Assembly: GCF_003474385.1 (NCBI RefSeq)
Contig: NZ_QUCY01000001.1
Coordinates: 1 to 64,000, forward strand
Direction of reading: 5' to 3'
DNA: 64,000 nucleotides
Origin: Senegalimassilia sp003474385
GTDB lineage: Bacteria; Actinomycetota; Coriobacteriia; Coriobacteriales; Eggerthellaceae
Positions 8,135 to 15,690 of the stretch are shown piece after piece. Position numbers and translations under genes: made by a program. The notes under the pieces are model-generated. The model was not told where the DNA came from. It searched no databases and saw only the letters and a program-made list of their open reading frames with translations. How positions within the stretch are numbered: the stretch's first letter is position 1; each line of letters starts with the position of its first letter.

Positions 8135-9325
8135 CTAGGGTAGGGGCATGTTCCCATCCGTGTCGCCTCCAGGTTTGGATTGCATTGAGCAACCCCCCCC
8201 CGCGGGATTTCCGAACAGGCTGCGGTACAGCGCGTCCATGGCCCGCACGCTGCGGTGCGCGTCCAGCCGCTTCATGCCTCCGCGCCAGCTCTGGTAGCTC
8301 TGCTCCACCTGCTCGGGGGTCATGATGCCATCGGCGACCATGCGGGCCATCTTCTTGAGCTTGCGGCGCTCCCGCGTTATGGAGTCTCGGCACGGCTTCA
8401 CGACTATGTGGCCCGTCTCCGTGTAGAAGATGCGCTTCTTCAGCCACGTGAACCCGCGCGTGAGCTTCACCACGCGCGTCTTGCGCGGGTTCAGCTCGAT
8501 GCCCAGCTCGGCGCATTTGCCCTCTATCAGCAGCAGGCACGCCTGCAAGTAGTCCTTGGACTCGTGTATCAGGTAGAAGTCGTCCATGTAGCGCCCGTAA
8601 GACTCGGGGCGCAGCATCTCGGTCACATAGTGGTCGATGCAGTTGGGGTGGGCCACGGCGCATATCTGGTTCGGCTCGCTGCCCAGCCCCAGGCCCACAT
8701 CGCCCTGCGCGTCTATCAGGCGGTGCTCCAAGGCGACCACGCGCGGATCTAGCAGCGCGGAGGCCACCTGGTCTTTGACGGGTTGGTGCGCTATGCGCGC
8801 GAAGTAGTCGGAGAAGTCGCCCAGGAGGATGTAGCCCTCGCGGCCGTGCCGCCTCCAGTGGTCGGCCAGGTGGCGCTTGAGCAGCTTCAGGGCGTAGTCG
8901 GTGCCGCGCCCCTTGATGTTCGCGGAGTTCGCGGCTATGAGGGTGGGCACGATCGCGGGCACGAGCGCGTTCTGCGACAGCGACTTCTGCACAACGCGCT
9001 CGGGGAAGTGTACGGCGCTGATATGGCGCAGCTTTCCTCGCTCCCATAGGTCGAACCGTATGAAGCCCCGGCATATGTCGCGGCCCTCCAAAAGGTCGCG
9101 GCGGGACAGGACGGCGTTGCGCAGGTAGCTTTTCATGTATCGCTGCGTGGATGCCTTCCACATGACGCCCCGCGCGGCCTGCTTTGAAGCCTTGCACAGG
9201 CTGTTGAGGTCGGCCACGGTATCAAGCGTGCACTCCTTGACGCGCTCGGCCTTGGCCTGCGCGCGCTTCTCCTCGCGGCGCTTGCGGCGCGCCGCCCGCC
9301 TTTGCTCGGAGTTCACAGGAGGCAC
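8135..9325 (-). CDS. Diversity-generating retroelement reverse transcriptase
   Basis: This 396-residue enzyme should copy the template-repeat RNA into mutagenised cDNA with errors at adenines. RT motifs appear in order: the motif A aspartate in LLGDFSDYF, motif B as GLGLGSEPNQ (DGR enzymes replace the usual retroviral/intron QGxxxSP here), the catalytic YMDDF, then GIELNPRKT. The N-terminal ~30 residues are Arg/Lys-rich. There is no maturase or endonuclease domain, unlike a group II intron enzyme. The start shown is GTG; the site upstream of it is weak, so the exact start is uncertain. The last 25 codons contain a run of nine G (8193-8201 on the plus strand as C), a possible slippage site. 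It lies downstream of TR in the canonical DGR order. Confidence 0.95.
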   Translation of the reverse strand: MPPVNSEQRRAARRKRREEKRAQAKAERVKECTLDTVADLNSLCKASKQAARGVMWKASTQRYMKSYLRNAVLSRRDLLEGRDICRGFIRFDLWERGKLRHISAVHFPERVVQKSLSQNALVPAIVPTLIAANSANIKGRGTDYALKLLKRHLADHWRRHGREGYILLGDFSDYFARIAHQPVKDQVASALLDPRVVALEHRLIDAQGDVGLGLGSEPNQICAVAHPNCIDHYVTEMLRPESYGRYMDDFYLIHESKDYLQACLLLIEGKCAELGIELNPRKTRVVKLTRGFTWLKKRIFYTETGHIVVKPCRDSITRERRKLKKMARMVADGIMTPEQVEQSYQSWRGGMKRLDAHRSVRAMDALYRSLFGNPAGGGCSMQSKPGGDTDGNMPLP

Positions 9326-9528
9326 CCCGCGCGGCTTGCAATGTGGCTCTGGCAGCCGCTTGAGGTATGGCCATGAAACGCGGCGAAGCCACGGAGCGCC
9401 GCGCCATGCAAGCAGCGTCCGGCCACCCTCGCGGGGTGCGTATTTACGGGCGCATGCCCGACGGTCGCGCCTTCCTTCCTCTTCGCGCTCTGCTTTCGGC
9501 TCTGGGGCCTACTCGGTCTGGCAATAAG

Positions 9529-9657
9529 GGAATCCGGGGCGGGGGCGAACCCAGACGTTCGTCGCCGAGTTGTAGTTGGCATTGCCGTTGTTGTTGACAT
9601 AGCACACGTTGGACGCGGAGCCCGACGCAACGGAACGCAGCCACCAATTGTACCGAT
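9529..9657 (-). repeat. DGR template repeat (TR)
   Basis: This 129-bp non-coding sequence is the template copied by the DGR. It aligns without gaps to the VR at 10267-10395. Seventeen positions differ; sixteen are adenines in the minus-strand TR (A to G, C or T in VR). The exception is plus-strand position 9585 (C in TR, G in VR). Adenines cluster in AAC/AAT/TAC codons, as expected for a diversifiable template. It sits in the 355-bp gap 9326-9680 between RT and avd. The rest of that gap has no gene I can support and is probably part of the TR RNA. Confidence 0.95.
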
Positions 9658-9680
9658 AAACAAGGCGCGACCGCCGTCCA

Positions 9681-10151
9681 TTATAGCGAACGCAGGCGCT
9701 CTAGCTCGGCCTCGGCCTCGGCTATGCGCTCCTCGGTGGACTTCTTGCCGGTGACGCGCACGTTCTTGCGCGCGCCCTTTAGCAGCTTGATCTCCTCCTC
9801 GACCATGGCCGCCAGCTCCTCGAAGCGGTTGGCGTTCACGGGCAGGCCGATATCCATGAGGCACTGCATGTCCAGCATAAGCTGCTCGCAGTCCGCTATG
9901 GCCAGCGTCAGGTAGCGTTTCCTCTCCAGCGCGTTGAACGAGCTGTTGGGATAGAAGCAGTCGGCGCGGTTGACGTTGTACACGATGCTGCGCGCCGTCT
10001 CCACGGTCGGCACCGCGTTCAGCAGCCTGTAGGCCTTGGGCACTACTGAGGAGGACGCCATCAGCTTATTAACCTCCACGCGGATGGCGATGGCCTGTGT
10101 GAAGAACTTGTACTCGGACACCTCGCGGTTGCGCTGGTAGACGCCGCTCAC
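9681..10151 (-). CDS. avd: DGR accessory variability determinant (Avd)
   Basis: A 156-residue, mostly helical basic protein of the bAvd type, a four-helix bundle that forms a pentameric barrel and binds RT and template RNA during cDNA synthesis. Family-like features are the start YQRNREVSEYKFFTQAIAIR, an NSSFNALERKRYLTLAIADCEQL helix region, and a charged C-terminal coiled coil (TEERIAEAEAELERLRSL). The frame stays open far upstream through VR, but the true start is GTG at 10151, preceded by AGGAGG at 5-bp spacing. It lies between VR and TR, as in Bordetella phage BPP-1. Confidence 0.92.
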   Translation of the reverse strand: MSGVYQRNREVSEYKFFTQAIAIRVEVNKLMASSSVVPKAYRLLNAVPTVETARSIVYNVNRADCFYPNSSFNALERKRYLTLAIADCEQLMLDMQCLMDIGLPVNANRFEELAAMVEEEIKLLKGARKNVRVTGKKSTEERIAEAEAELERLRSL

Positions 10152-10175
10152 GTGCACCTCCTGGGGAAACTGGCG

Positions 10176-10199
10176 AAAAAAACGGCCCGCTTCGCGGGC
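10176..10199 (-). terminator. Terminator between the variable tail gene and avd
   Basis: GCCCGC (10185-10190), loop TTC and GCGGGC form a 6-bp GC stem followed on the minus strand by CG and seven T. It would end the late-tail transcript, so avd-TR-RT expression may need read-through or its own promoter. Confidence 0.8.
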
Positions 10200-10202
10200 A
10201 GG

Positions 10203-10227
10203 AGGCGACCGCGCAAGGCGGTCGCCT
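10203..10227 (-). other. DGR target-site hairpin/cruciform downstream of VR
   Basis: A perfect 10-bp inverted repeat (AGGCGACCGC / GCGGTCGCCT) with a 5-nt loop lies 28 bp after the stop codon of the variable gene and 39 bp after the VR end. Many DGRs carry such a hairpin just downstream of VR, where it promotes target recognition in retrohoming. It is not followed by its own T-tract, so it is more than a simple terminator. The function here is inferred from position. Confidence 0.7.
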
Positions 10228-10255
10228 AAAAGCAGAGTATAGAGCACTCGGCTGG

Positions 10256-11164
10256 CTAGCCGACGAGGAAGCCGGGGCGGGGGCGAACCCAGACGCCCGT
10301 CGCCGAGTAGCAGGCGGCAGCGGCGTTGCCGTTGACACAGCACACGCCGGACGCGGAGCCCGACGCAACGGAACGCAGCCACCAACTGCACCGATTTCCG
10401 TTGACTCGGTGCGCCGTGTCTCGGAACAGGTCAAACTGGCAGTCGAAGCCCACGCTGTAGCCATTCGTCCCCCACACGGGGCAGCCGTACACCTCCATCT
10501 CCGACAGCGAGAACACCTTGCCGATATCCTGCCAGCTCCACGAGTTGGAGTCGTTGAGCGCGCCGCTGGCGCTGTACCGCTCCTCAAGCAGCACGCGCTG
10601 GGTAAGCAGGTACTTGGTCAGCCCCTCGGGCAGGCACGCCTCGAAGGCCGTCTCCCACGCCTTGAGGTTGCTGTTGAGGTAGGGGCATTTCCGGTCGGCG
10701 GTGCCCTGGTTCGTGTTGGTGGTGTTCCACATCAGGAAGCTGTCGTTGGCAACGCCGGTCACGGTCTTGGCCACGGCGATGGGCGCGGAGGCCACGAAGG
10801 CGATGTGGTGGCCTTTGGAGCTGTCGCCGCAGCAGTAGTACGGGTCGAAGTGCGCCAGGAGGAAGCGCACGGACTGCTGGGCCGCCACGCCCGACGCGCT
10901 TACCAGCGGCACGTCGATGTAGTCTCCCACGCGCAGGCCCGCGAAGTTGCCGTTGGCGGCTCGCTTGTGCAGCGCGTCGTACACGCTGCCGCTGCCGATC
11001 TCTCCCGCCAGGATGGTGGCGATGTTCTGCCCGCCGTACTTGCCGATTTGGCCCTGGCGGTTGTACTCGGCGTTGTTGAGCGCCGTCTGCGCGTTGCTGC
11101 GCGCGGTATCGTCGATGACCTCGTAGCCGATGCCGCCCACCGACAGGGTTTTCGCTTGTGCCAT
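10256..11164 (-). CDS. DGR-diversified tail protein, DUF6273/C-type-lectin-like C-terminus
   Basis: A 302-residue putative receptor-binding or tail-tip protein and the target of the DGR. The N-terminal ~70 residues resemble a tail-fibre attachment segment (VGGIGYEVIDDTARSNAQ). The C-terminal ~200 residues show the DUF6273 pattern, with FLMWNTTNTN, WSWQDIGKVFSLSE, FDLFRDTAHRV and the closing WWLRS...VRPRPG block. That fold is the usual DGR display scaffold. The VR covers the last 43 codons, including the RCSWW start and the VNGNAAAACYSATG variable stretch. It is the last gene of the tail operon before a terminator. The host ligand is unknown. Confidence 0.9.
   Translation of the reverse strand: MAQAKTLSVGGIGYEVIDDTARSNAQTALNNAEYNRQGQIGKYGGQNIATILAGEIGSGSVYDALHKRAANGNFAGLRVGDYIDVPLVSASGVAAQQSVRFLLAHFDPYYCCGDSSKGHHIAFVASAPIAVAKTVTGVANDSFLMWNTTNTNQGTADRKCPYLNSNLKAWETAFEACLPEGLTKYLLTQRVLLEERYSASGALNDSNSWSWQDIGKVFSLSEMEVYGCPVWGTNGYSVGFDCQFDLFRDTAHRVNGNRCSWWLRSVASGSASGVCCVNGNAAAACYSATGVWVRPRPGFLVG
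10267..10395 (-). repeat. DGR variable repeat (VR)
   Basis: This 129-bp segment is the 3' end of the tail-protein gene. Versus TR, codons changed include TAC to TGC, AAT to AGT, AAC to GGC (three times), AAT to GCT, AAC to GCC and AAC to TAC. All are adenine changes except one GGC to GCC. The GC-only stretch after the last variable codon (GGGTTCGCCCCCGCCCC) is identical in TR and VR and matches the initiation-of-mutagenic-homing position. Confidence 0.95.
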
Positions 11165-11176
11165 TTCGTTGCCTTT

Positions 11177-12079
11177 CTACTTGAGGTTGAGGGTTGTGCC
11201 GGACGCCGTGCAGGTGCTCCCGAACGTGATGGTGCTGCCAGATGCACTGGCCTTGGAGGCGGGGCAGTACACGGTGCCGTCGTCGTAGATGAACGCGTCC
11301 GTGGCGTCGGCCAGCTTGCCGTACAGGTCGGCTATCTGCTGCTTCTGCTTGGCCATGTCCGAGCTGCCCGCGCTGCCCTGCGCCACGCTGTTGGCTATCT
11401 GCAGGGCGATGTTTGCCGCCGCGTCGGCGTTCGAGGCCGCGCCGTTTGCCGCAGCCGTGGCGGCTTGCGAGGCCGTCTTCAGCTGCGACGCCTCGGTCAC
11501 GCGGTCGCTTTCCGCCGTGGCTCGCTTCTTCTCGGCCTCTGCGCGCTTGGTTTCGGCGGTCTGGCGTGCCTTCTCGTTCGTGGCGCGCTGGTTTTCCGCG
11601 CTCGCGCGGGAGGCCTCGGCCTTCTGCATCTGCGCGTTCAGCGCGCTCACGTCGGCTAGCTGCCCTTCGAGGTTCGCGATGATCGCCTCCACCGCATCGA
11701 CGTACGGGCCGGATATCTCGCCCGACGCGCTCGCCGAGGGCAGCACGTTCACCAGGACGTTCTCGGTGGTGGCGTCCAGCCCTGCCGCGTTCCGCACGCG
11801 CACGTAGCACACCTTGAGCAGCCCGGCCACGCCGAAGACGGCGGGGTCGACCGTCACGGTGGCCACGTTGTCGCTGATGCCAGTGAACTGCTGCTCCACG
11901 TAGGTGTGGTCGGGCTTCGCAGCCATGAGGTGCACCTTGCAGCCCGTCAGGGCCGCCTTCTTGTCGCCGTCGTAGATGGCGGCCTTCAGGACCTCGGCGC
12001 TGTCGCCCTGGTGCACGGTGATGACGGGCGGCGCTATGTTGGTCTTCTTGAGGTTGAGCGTAAGCTCGTGCGTTGCCAT
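11177..12079 (-). CDS. Baseplate upper-protein-like tail protein with coiled coil
   Basis: A 300-residue structural protein. Residues 1-115 resemble the BppU N-terminal beta domain of siphovirus baseplates (LNLKKTN, VITVHQGDSAEVL, LTGCKVHLMAAKPD). Residues about 125-245 are a long Ala/Glu/Lys coiled coil (heptads such as AETKRAEAEKKRATAESD) that should form a trimeric stalk. The last ~40 residues are a Ser/Thr/Gly-rich beta segment. It lies 12 bp upstream of the DGR target gene and probably holds or presents that protein at the tail tip. Confidence 0.75.
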   Translation of the reverse strand: MATHELTLNLKKTNIAPPVITVHQGDSAEVLKAAIYDGDKKAALTGCKVHLMAAKPDHTYVEQQFTGISDNVATVTVDPAVFGVAGLLKVCYVRVRNAAGLDATTENVLVNVLPSASASGEISGPYVDAVEAIIANLEGQLADVSALNAQMQKAEASRASAENQRATNEKARQTAETKRAEAEKKRATAESDRVTEASQLKTASQAATAAANGAASNADAAANIALQIANSVAQGSAGSSDMAKQKQQIADLYGKLADATDAFIYDDGTVYCPASKASASGSTITFGSTCTASGTTLNLK

Positions 12080-12082
12080 GCC

Positions 12083-12403
12083 TCATTCCTTTCCTTCGGC
12101 CGCAAGTGTCCGCGATATGTCGCCGGGCTGCGCTCTGTGGACCCCGCATATCTCCTCGTCGGTGAGCGCCGAGAAGTCCACGGCGTTAGCCTCGCCGCCT
12201 TCCGCGTCCATGACGGCCACGGGGCTGGACACAAGCGTGAAGCCGCCCTTGCCGTCGAACTCGAACACGTCTTCCGATTCCACGATGGCCCGCGCCGTGG
12301 CCGGGTCGCTGATGCACTCGAACACCGGAAGCGCCTCGGGCGGCTTCGGCGCGCCGTCGAGCGCCTGCGGCGCTTCGGGCTGCTGCACAAGGTGGTAGAA
12401 CAT
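12083..12403 (-). CDS. Small tail-region protein of unknown function
   Basis: A 106-residue acidic protein without membrane segments or known motifs; the middle part (VFEFDGKGGFTLVSSPVAVMD) suggests a small beta domain. GAGAGAGGAAACGGA precedes the ATG. It lies between the tail-tip and baseplate-like genes, so it is probably a tail accessory protein. Its C-terminus PGDISRTLAAEGKE is encoded by a DNA segment that recurs at 7829, 23312 and 28505. Confidence 0.65.
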   Translation of the reverse strand: MFYHLVQQPEAPQALDGAPKPPEALPVFECISDPATARAIVESEDVFEFDGKGGFTLVSSPVAVMDAEGGEANAVDFSALTDEEICGVHRAQPGDISRTLAAEGKE

Positions 12404-12424
12404 TCCGTTTCCTCTCTCGCTGGT

Positions 12425-14977
12425 CTAGTTTCCCGTGATGCTGCTCATGCCGGTGATGATTCCGTTCACCACGTTGATGGTGCCCCACGTCCAGTTGTTG
12501 CCGTTGTTGGTGATGCACCCGATGAACTGCGTGGAGCCCGTGTACCCGTAGGTGCCGCCGCTGCTCGGACTGGTTCCTATGGCGAACTTCGGGGCGAGTA
12601 TCCTGGCGGTGCCCGACGACCCAATGTCTGCGCGGCTGCTATCCAGGTACACGTAGTTGTTGGAGTTCTCCTGCAGCTTCACGTACGCCGAGCCGCCCGC
12701 GTTGCTGTTGCCGCTCCTCATGTACAGCTGCTCGTCGGGGTGGCTCATGTAGCCCGCGTAGTAGGGGGTCGTCAGCCACGTCTGGCGGTAGTAGCGGTTG
12801 ACTGCCAGGAAGCCGTAGCCGCAGGTGGATATGCCCACGCCGTCGGTCGAGCTCGCCGTGGGGCTGTCCTTCGCGTGGACGGCCTCGATGGTGCAGTACT
12901 CGGTCGAGCCGTTCACGAACGACGCTCCCGGGTGGTTGTTCGTCGTCGTGCCGGTGGTGATGTAGTTGGTTGACGACGTGCCGACCATGTTGCAGCGGAA
13001 CATGGAGGTGCTGCCCACCAGCACGGTGCCCGCGATGATGGAGCCGTTCTTGTCGTATATCTGGAAGCCGTTGGTGGCGTTGATATAGACCCTGTTGCCG
13101 TTGCTGTCGGTCATGAAGATGGAGCCGTCGCGCAGGTAGAAGGCCCCGCTGTCGAGGTCCCAGTACGAGTTCCCGCCTTTGATGCGGCCCGTGGTCAGCT
13201 CGTCGGCGGTCACGCCGTCGCCGGTTATGGCCGTGCGCCACTTCCACGCGCCGCTGGAGTACTTGGAGTTGGCCACGCCGATGATTCCGCCGCCTATCTT
13301 GACGCACTTGGTGGCGCTCTCGGGCTTTTTGTCGTACACCAGGATGCCTTGGCCGGGCTCCTCGTACACCCAGCCACCCGTGGTGTTCACCTCGCTGTTG
13401 AGCATGTCAACGATCTTCTTGCGGATATCCGTCGGCAGCTGGTCGAGCTGTTTCTGCAGCCCATCCACCTCGCCCTCGGCGCTCGTCAGCCGTTCGTCCA
13501 ACTTGCCCGTGACGCCTTCCAGGTACTCCTTGTTGGCCTCGTCTATCTGCTTGAGCACGCTCTCGCTTTGCTCTATCGACGTGTCGGTGTACAGGCGCAG
13601 CACCTCGTCCAGGGTCAGGTTGCCGTCGTCGGAGTACTTCTTCAGCGCCTCCTCCAGCGTGGTGTCCCCGTTGTCGGCGTACTCCTTGAGGGCCTTGTCC
13701 AGCTCGTCCCTTATCTGGTCGGTGTAGTCCTGGGCGGCGCCGCCGACCTCCTTGGCGTACGCCTTCTGGCGCTCCTCGGCGGCCGCCAGGCTCTCGCCCC
13801 ATTTGCCGGTCGATGCCTTGTTCGAGGCGTTCACGGCCTCGGTCACGGTCGCCCGGATGGTCGAGGCGGTGGACTTGGCGGCCGACTTCTGCGCGGCCAT
13901 CAGCTCGGCGACCGTCTGGTAGTTGCCGAACGTGTAGGTGACCTCGCCGGGGCGCAGCTGGTCCTCCACCACCTTGGTGATGCGCGTGCGCACGCGCAGC
14001 GGCGGGTCGTACACCTTGTCCACCACGGTCACCAGGTCGCCCTCGTCCGCGCCCTCGAAGCCCTCGCCGGCGCGCGCAAGCGCCACGGCGTCCACAGTGT
14101 AGGACACGGTGGGCACGCACGACTTCGCCAGCTGCGCCTCGGTGAGCTTCTTCAGCTCGGCGGCGTCCTCGCAGTCGGAGAACTCCACGTCGCCGAACAC
14201 GTGCGCCTTGCCGCCCTTGCCATCGGGCCGTCCCCAGCGCGCCAGCGCGTCGGCCGACCCCACCCAGTTCTGCCCGCCGTTCACGCCGCCGAAGGTCAGC
14301 TTGCGATCGTAGCCGCCCGTCAGGTTGCCGTCCTCGTCGGCGGTCTGCAGGGACTTGCCGTAGCCGTACAGGGCGGTACACACGTTGCCCTCGTCCACGC
14401 TGCGCTTGACGCTCACGAGGTCCTTGGCGTAGGTGAAACGCTTGCCGTTGTCCTCGCCGACCTGCTTGGCCATGCACACGCGGCGTGCGGTCACCTTGGT
14501 GCCGCTCACCTGGATTTCGAACGACAGCTCGCCGCCCCAGGTGTCCGCCACGTCGTGGATGGCCGCCCATGCGTTGGTGTGGTAGAAGTTCGTGCCGGCC
14601 TGCCCGAGGTCGGCCACGGTTCCGACCTGCCAGCGCGAGGAGGACAGCGCCGAGGCCAGCGCGGCGTAGGCGCTCACGTCGTAGGGGCGCTTGTCCTCCA
14701 GGTAGTCGCCCAGGAGCTCGATTTGCGCCGAGGTCGGGCAGTAGTACGTGTAGAGGATGCCCGCGCTTGCGCGCTCCTCCTCCACGCCGTCCACGATGTT
14801 CTCGTGCCAGCGGCCCTTGAGGTCGCGCCACACCAGGCGGTCGCCCTTGTCCAGGCGCGCCAGCGTTGTGATGCTCAGGGCGTTCTCGCCGTTGACCTCG
14901 CGCGTGTCCTCGCACTCGAACAGCGTCTTGATGGGTCCCTTGTACGCCTCCCAGCGGTCGCATGCCCACAGAATCAT
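12425..14977 (-). CDS. Tail tip / tail-associated structural protein (Tal-like)
   Basis: An 850-residue protein that fits the tail-tip hub/Tal position, downstream of tape measure and Dit. The N-terminal ~370 residues carry the gp27-like hub features of minor structural proteins (DKGDRLVWRD, DEGDLVTVVDKVYDPPL, VTYTFGNYQT). A coiled-coil stretch follows (about 395-520, repeated DGxxTLEEALKKYS and LTLDEVLRLYT units), then a Gly/Ser/Asn-rich beta fibre-like end. I see no clear lytic or peptidase motif. ATG at 14977 overlaps the Dit stop in an ATGA. Confidence 0.85.
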   Translation of the reverse strand: MILWACDRWEAYKGPIKTLFECEDTREVNGENALSITTLARLDKGDRLVWRDLKGRWHENIVDGVEEERASAGILYTYYCPTSAQIELLGDYLEDKRPYDVSAYAALASALSSSRWQVGTVADLGQAGTNFYHTNAWAAIHDVADTWGGELSFEIQVSGTKVTARRVCMAKQVGEDNGKRFTYAKDLVSVKRSVDEGNVCTALYGYGKSLQTADEDGNLTGGYDRKLTFGGVNGGQNWVGSADALARWGRPDGKGGKAHVFGDVEFSDCEDAAELKKLTEAQLAKSCVPTVSYTVDAVALARAGEGFEGADEGDLVTVVDKVYDPPLRVRTRITKVVEDQLRPGEVTYTFGNYQTVAELMAAQKSAAKSTASTIRATVTEAVNASNKASTGKWGESLAAAEERQKAYAKEVGGAAQDYTDQIRDELDKALKEYADNGDTTLEEALKKYSDDGNLTLDEVLRLYTDTSIEQSESVLKQIDEANKEYLEGVTGKLDERLTSAEGEVDGLQKQLDQLPTDIRKKIVDMLNSEVNTTGGWVYEEPGQGILVYDKKPESATKCVKIGGGIIGVANSKYSSGAWKWRTAITGDGVTADELTTGRIKGGNSYWDLDSGAFYLRDGSIFMTDSNGNRVYINATNGFQIYDKNGSIIAGTVLVGSTSMFRCNMVGTSSTNYITTGTTTNNHPGASFVNGSTEYCTIEAVHAKDSPTASSTDGVGISTCGYGFLAVNRYYRQTWLTTPYYAGYMSHPDEQLYMRSGNSNAGGSAYVKLQENSNNYVYLDSSRADIGSSGTARILAPKFAIGTSPSSGGTYGYTGSTQFIGCITNNGNNWTWGTINVVNGIITGMSSITGN

Positions 14978-15690
14978 CAGCCCACGTACCTTTCCGTCCA
15001 CTGTACCGTCGCGGTGCCGCTGGACAGCTTGAGGCTGTTGGCCCCCGGCTCCAGCGGGAAGAAGTCACTCTCGAAGGTCACGGGCGCGGGGCTGCCGTCC
15101 ACCGTGGCCTGCGGGGCGGCCATGTCGATGACCACCGCGCTCGATGCCGTCACCGCCTTGTCGATCTGCACGAACTCGCCCGTGCCCATGTTCGTCAGCC
15201 GCAGCGCCGACGTGCTGCCGCCGGGCCTGACGGTCACGGTGGGGTAGGTGCGGAACGTCCCGCCCACCTGCACGCCCGAGATGCCCGACACGGTTGCGCG
15301 CCCCTCGGCCCCGTAGGCCACGGGGTCGTATGCCGTGAACGTCAGCGTGGCCTCGCCGGTGTGCCACAACGTGTCGAGCGCGCCCGGCGAGGTCAGCACG
15401 GCCATGTAGCGCAGGCCCAGGTGCCTCTCGTCGTCCAGCCACAGCTCGGCCTCCTTGAGACACAGCAGGCGCGAGGCCATGAGGCGGCGAAGGGCTGCCA
15501 TATCGTCGGCGGGGCGTGCCCTCCAGGCCGCCGCCACGTCTATCGTCAGGGGTTTCAGCTCTGCGCGCATGAAGCGCGAGCCGGGCTGCCCGGGCACGTC
15601 GCGCGTGGCGATTTCGTACTCGGGCAGCAGCGAGCGGGTCACGAGCCGGGTGTCGAACCACGGCGCGAAGTCGAAGCCGTTGTATATCAT
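14977..15690 (-). CDS. Distal tail protein (Dit-like)
   Basis: A 237-residue protein starting MIYNGFDFAPWF, the usual pattern of Gram-positive siphophage Dit proteins. Dit forms the hexameric ring that joins the tail tube to the tip. N-terminal PGQPGSRF and a C-terminal galectin-like beta region (TYPTVTVRPGG, DFFPLEPGANSLKL) match the family. GGAGTG precedes the ATG at 6 bp. The start overlaps the tape-measure stop and the stop overlaps the tail-tip start, so the three are translationally coupled. Confidence 0.85.
   Translation of the reverse strand: MIYNGFDFAPWFDTRLVTRSLLPEYEIATRDVPGQPGSRFMRAELKPLTIDVAAAWRARPADDMAALRRLMASRLLCLKEAELWLDDERHLGLRYMAVLTSPGALDTLWHTGEATLTFTAYDPVAYGAEGRATVSGISGVQVGGTFRTYPTVTVRPGGSTSALRLTNMGTGEFVQIDKAVTASSAVVIDMAAPQATVDGSPAPVTFESDFFPLEPGANSLKLSSGTATVQWTERYVG

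Noticed and set aside
13349..15247. 632-codon plus-strand frame antisense to the tail tip gene
   Set aside because: The tail tip gene on the minus strand has clear protein features; the frame is rich in Leu, Arg, Val and His only.
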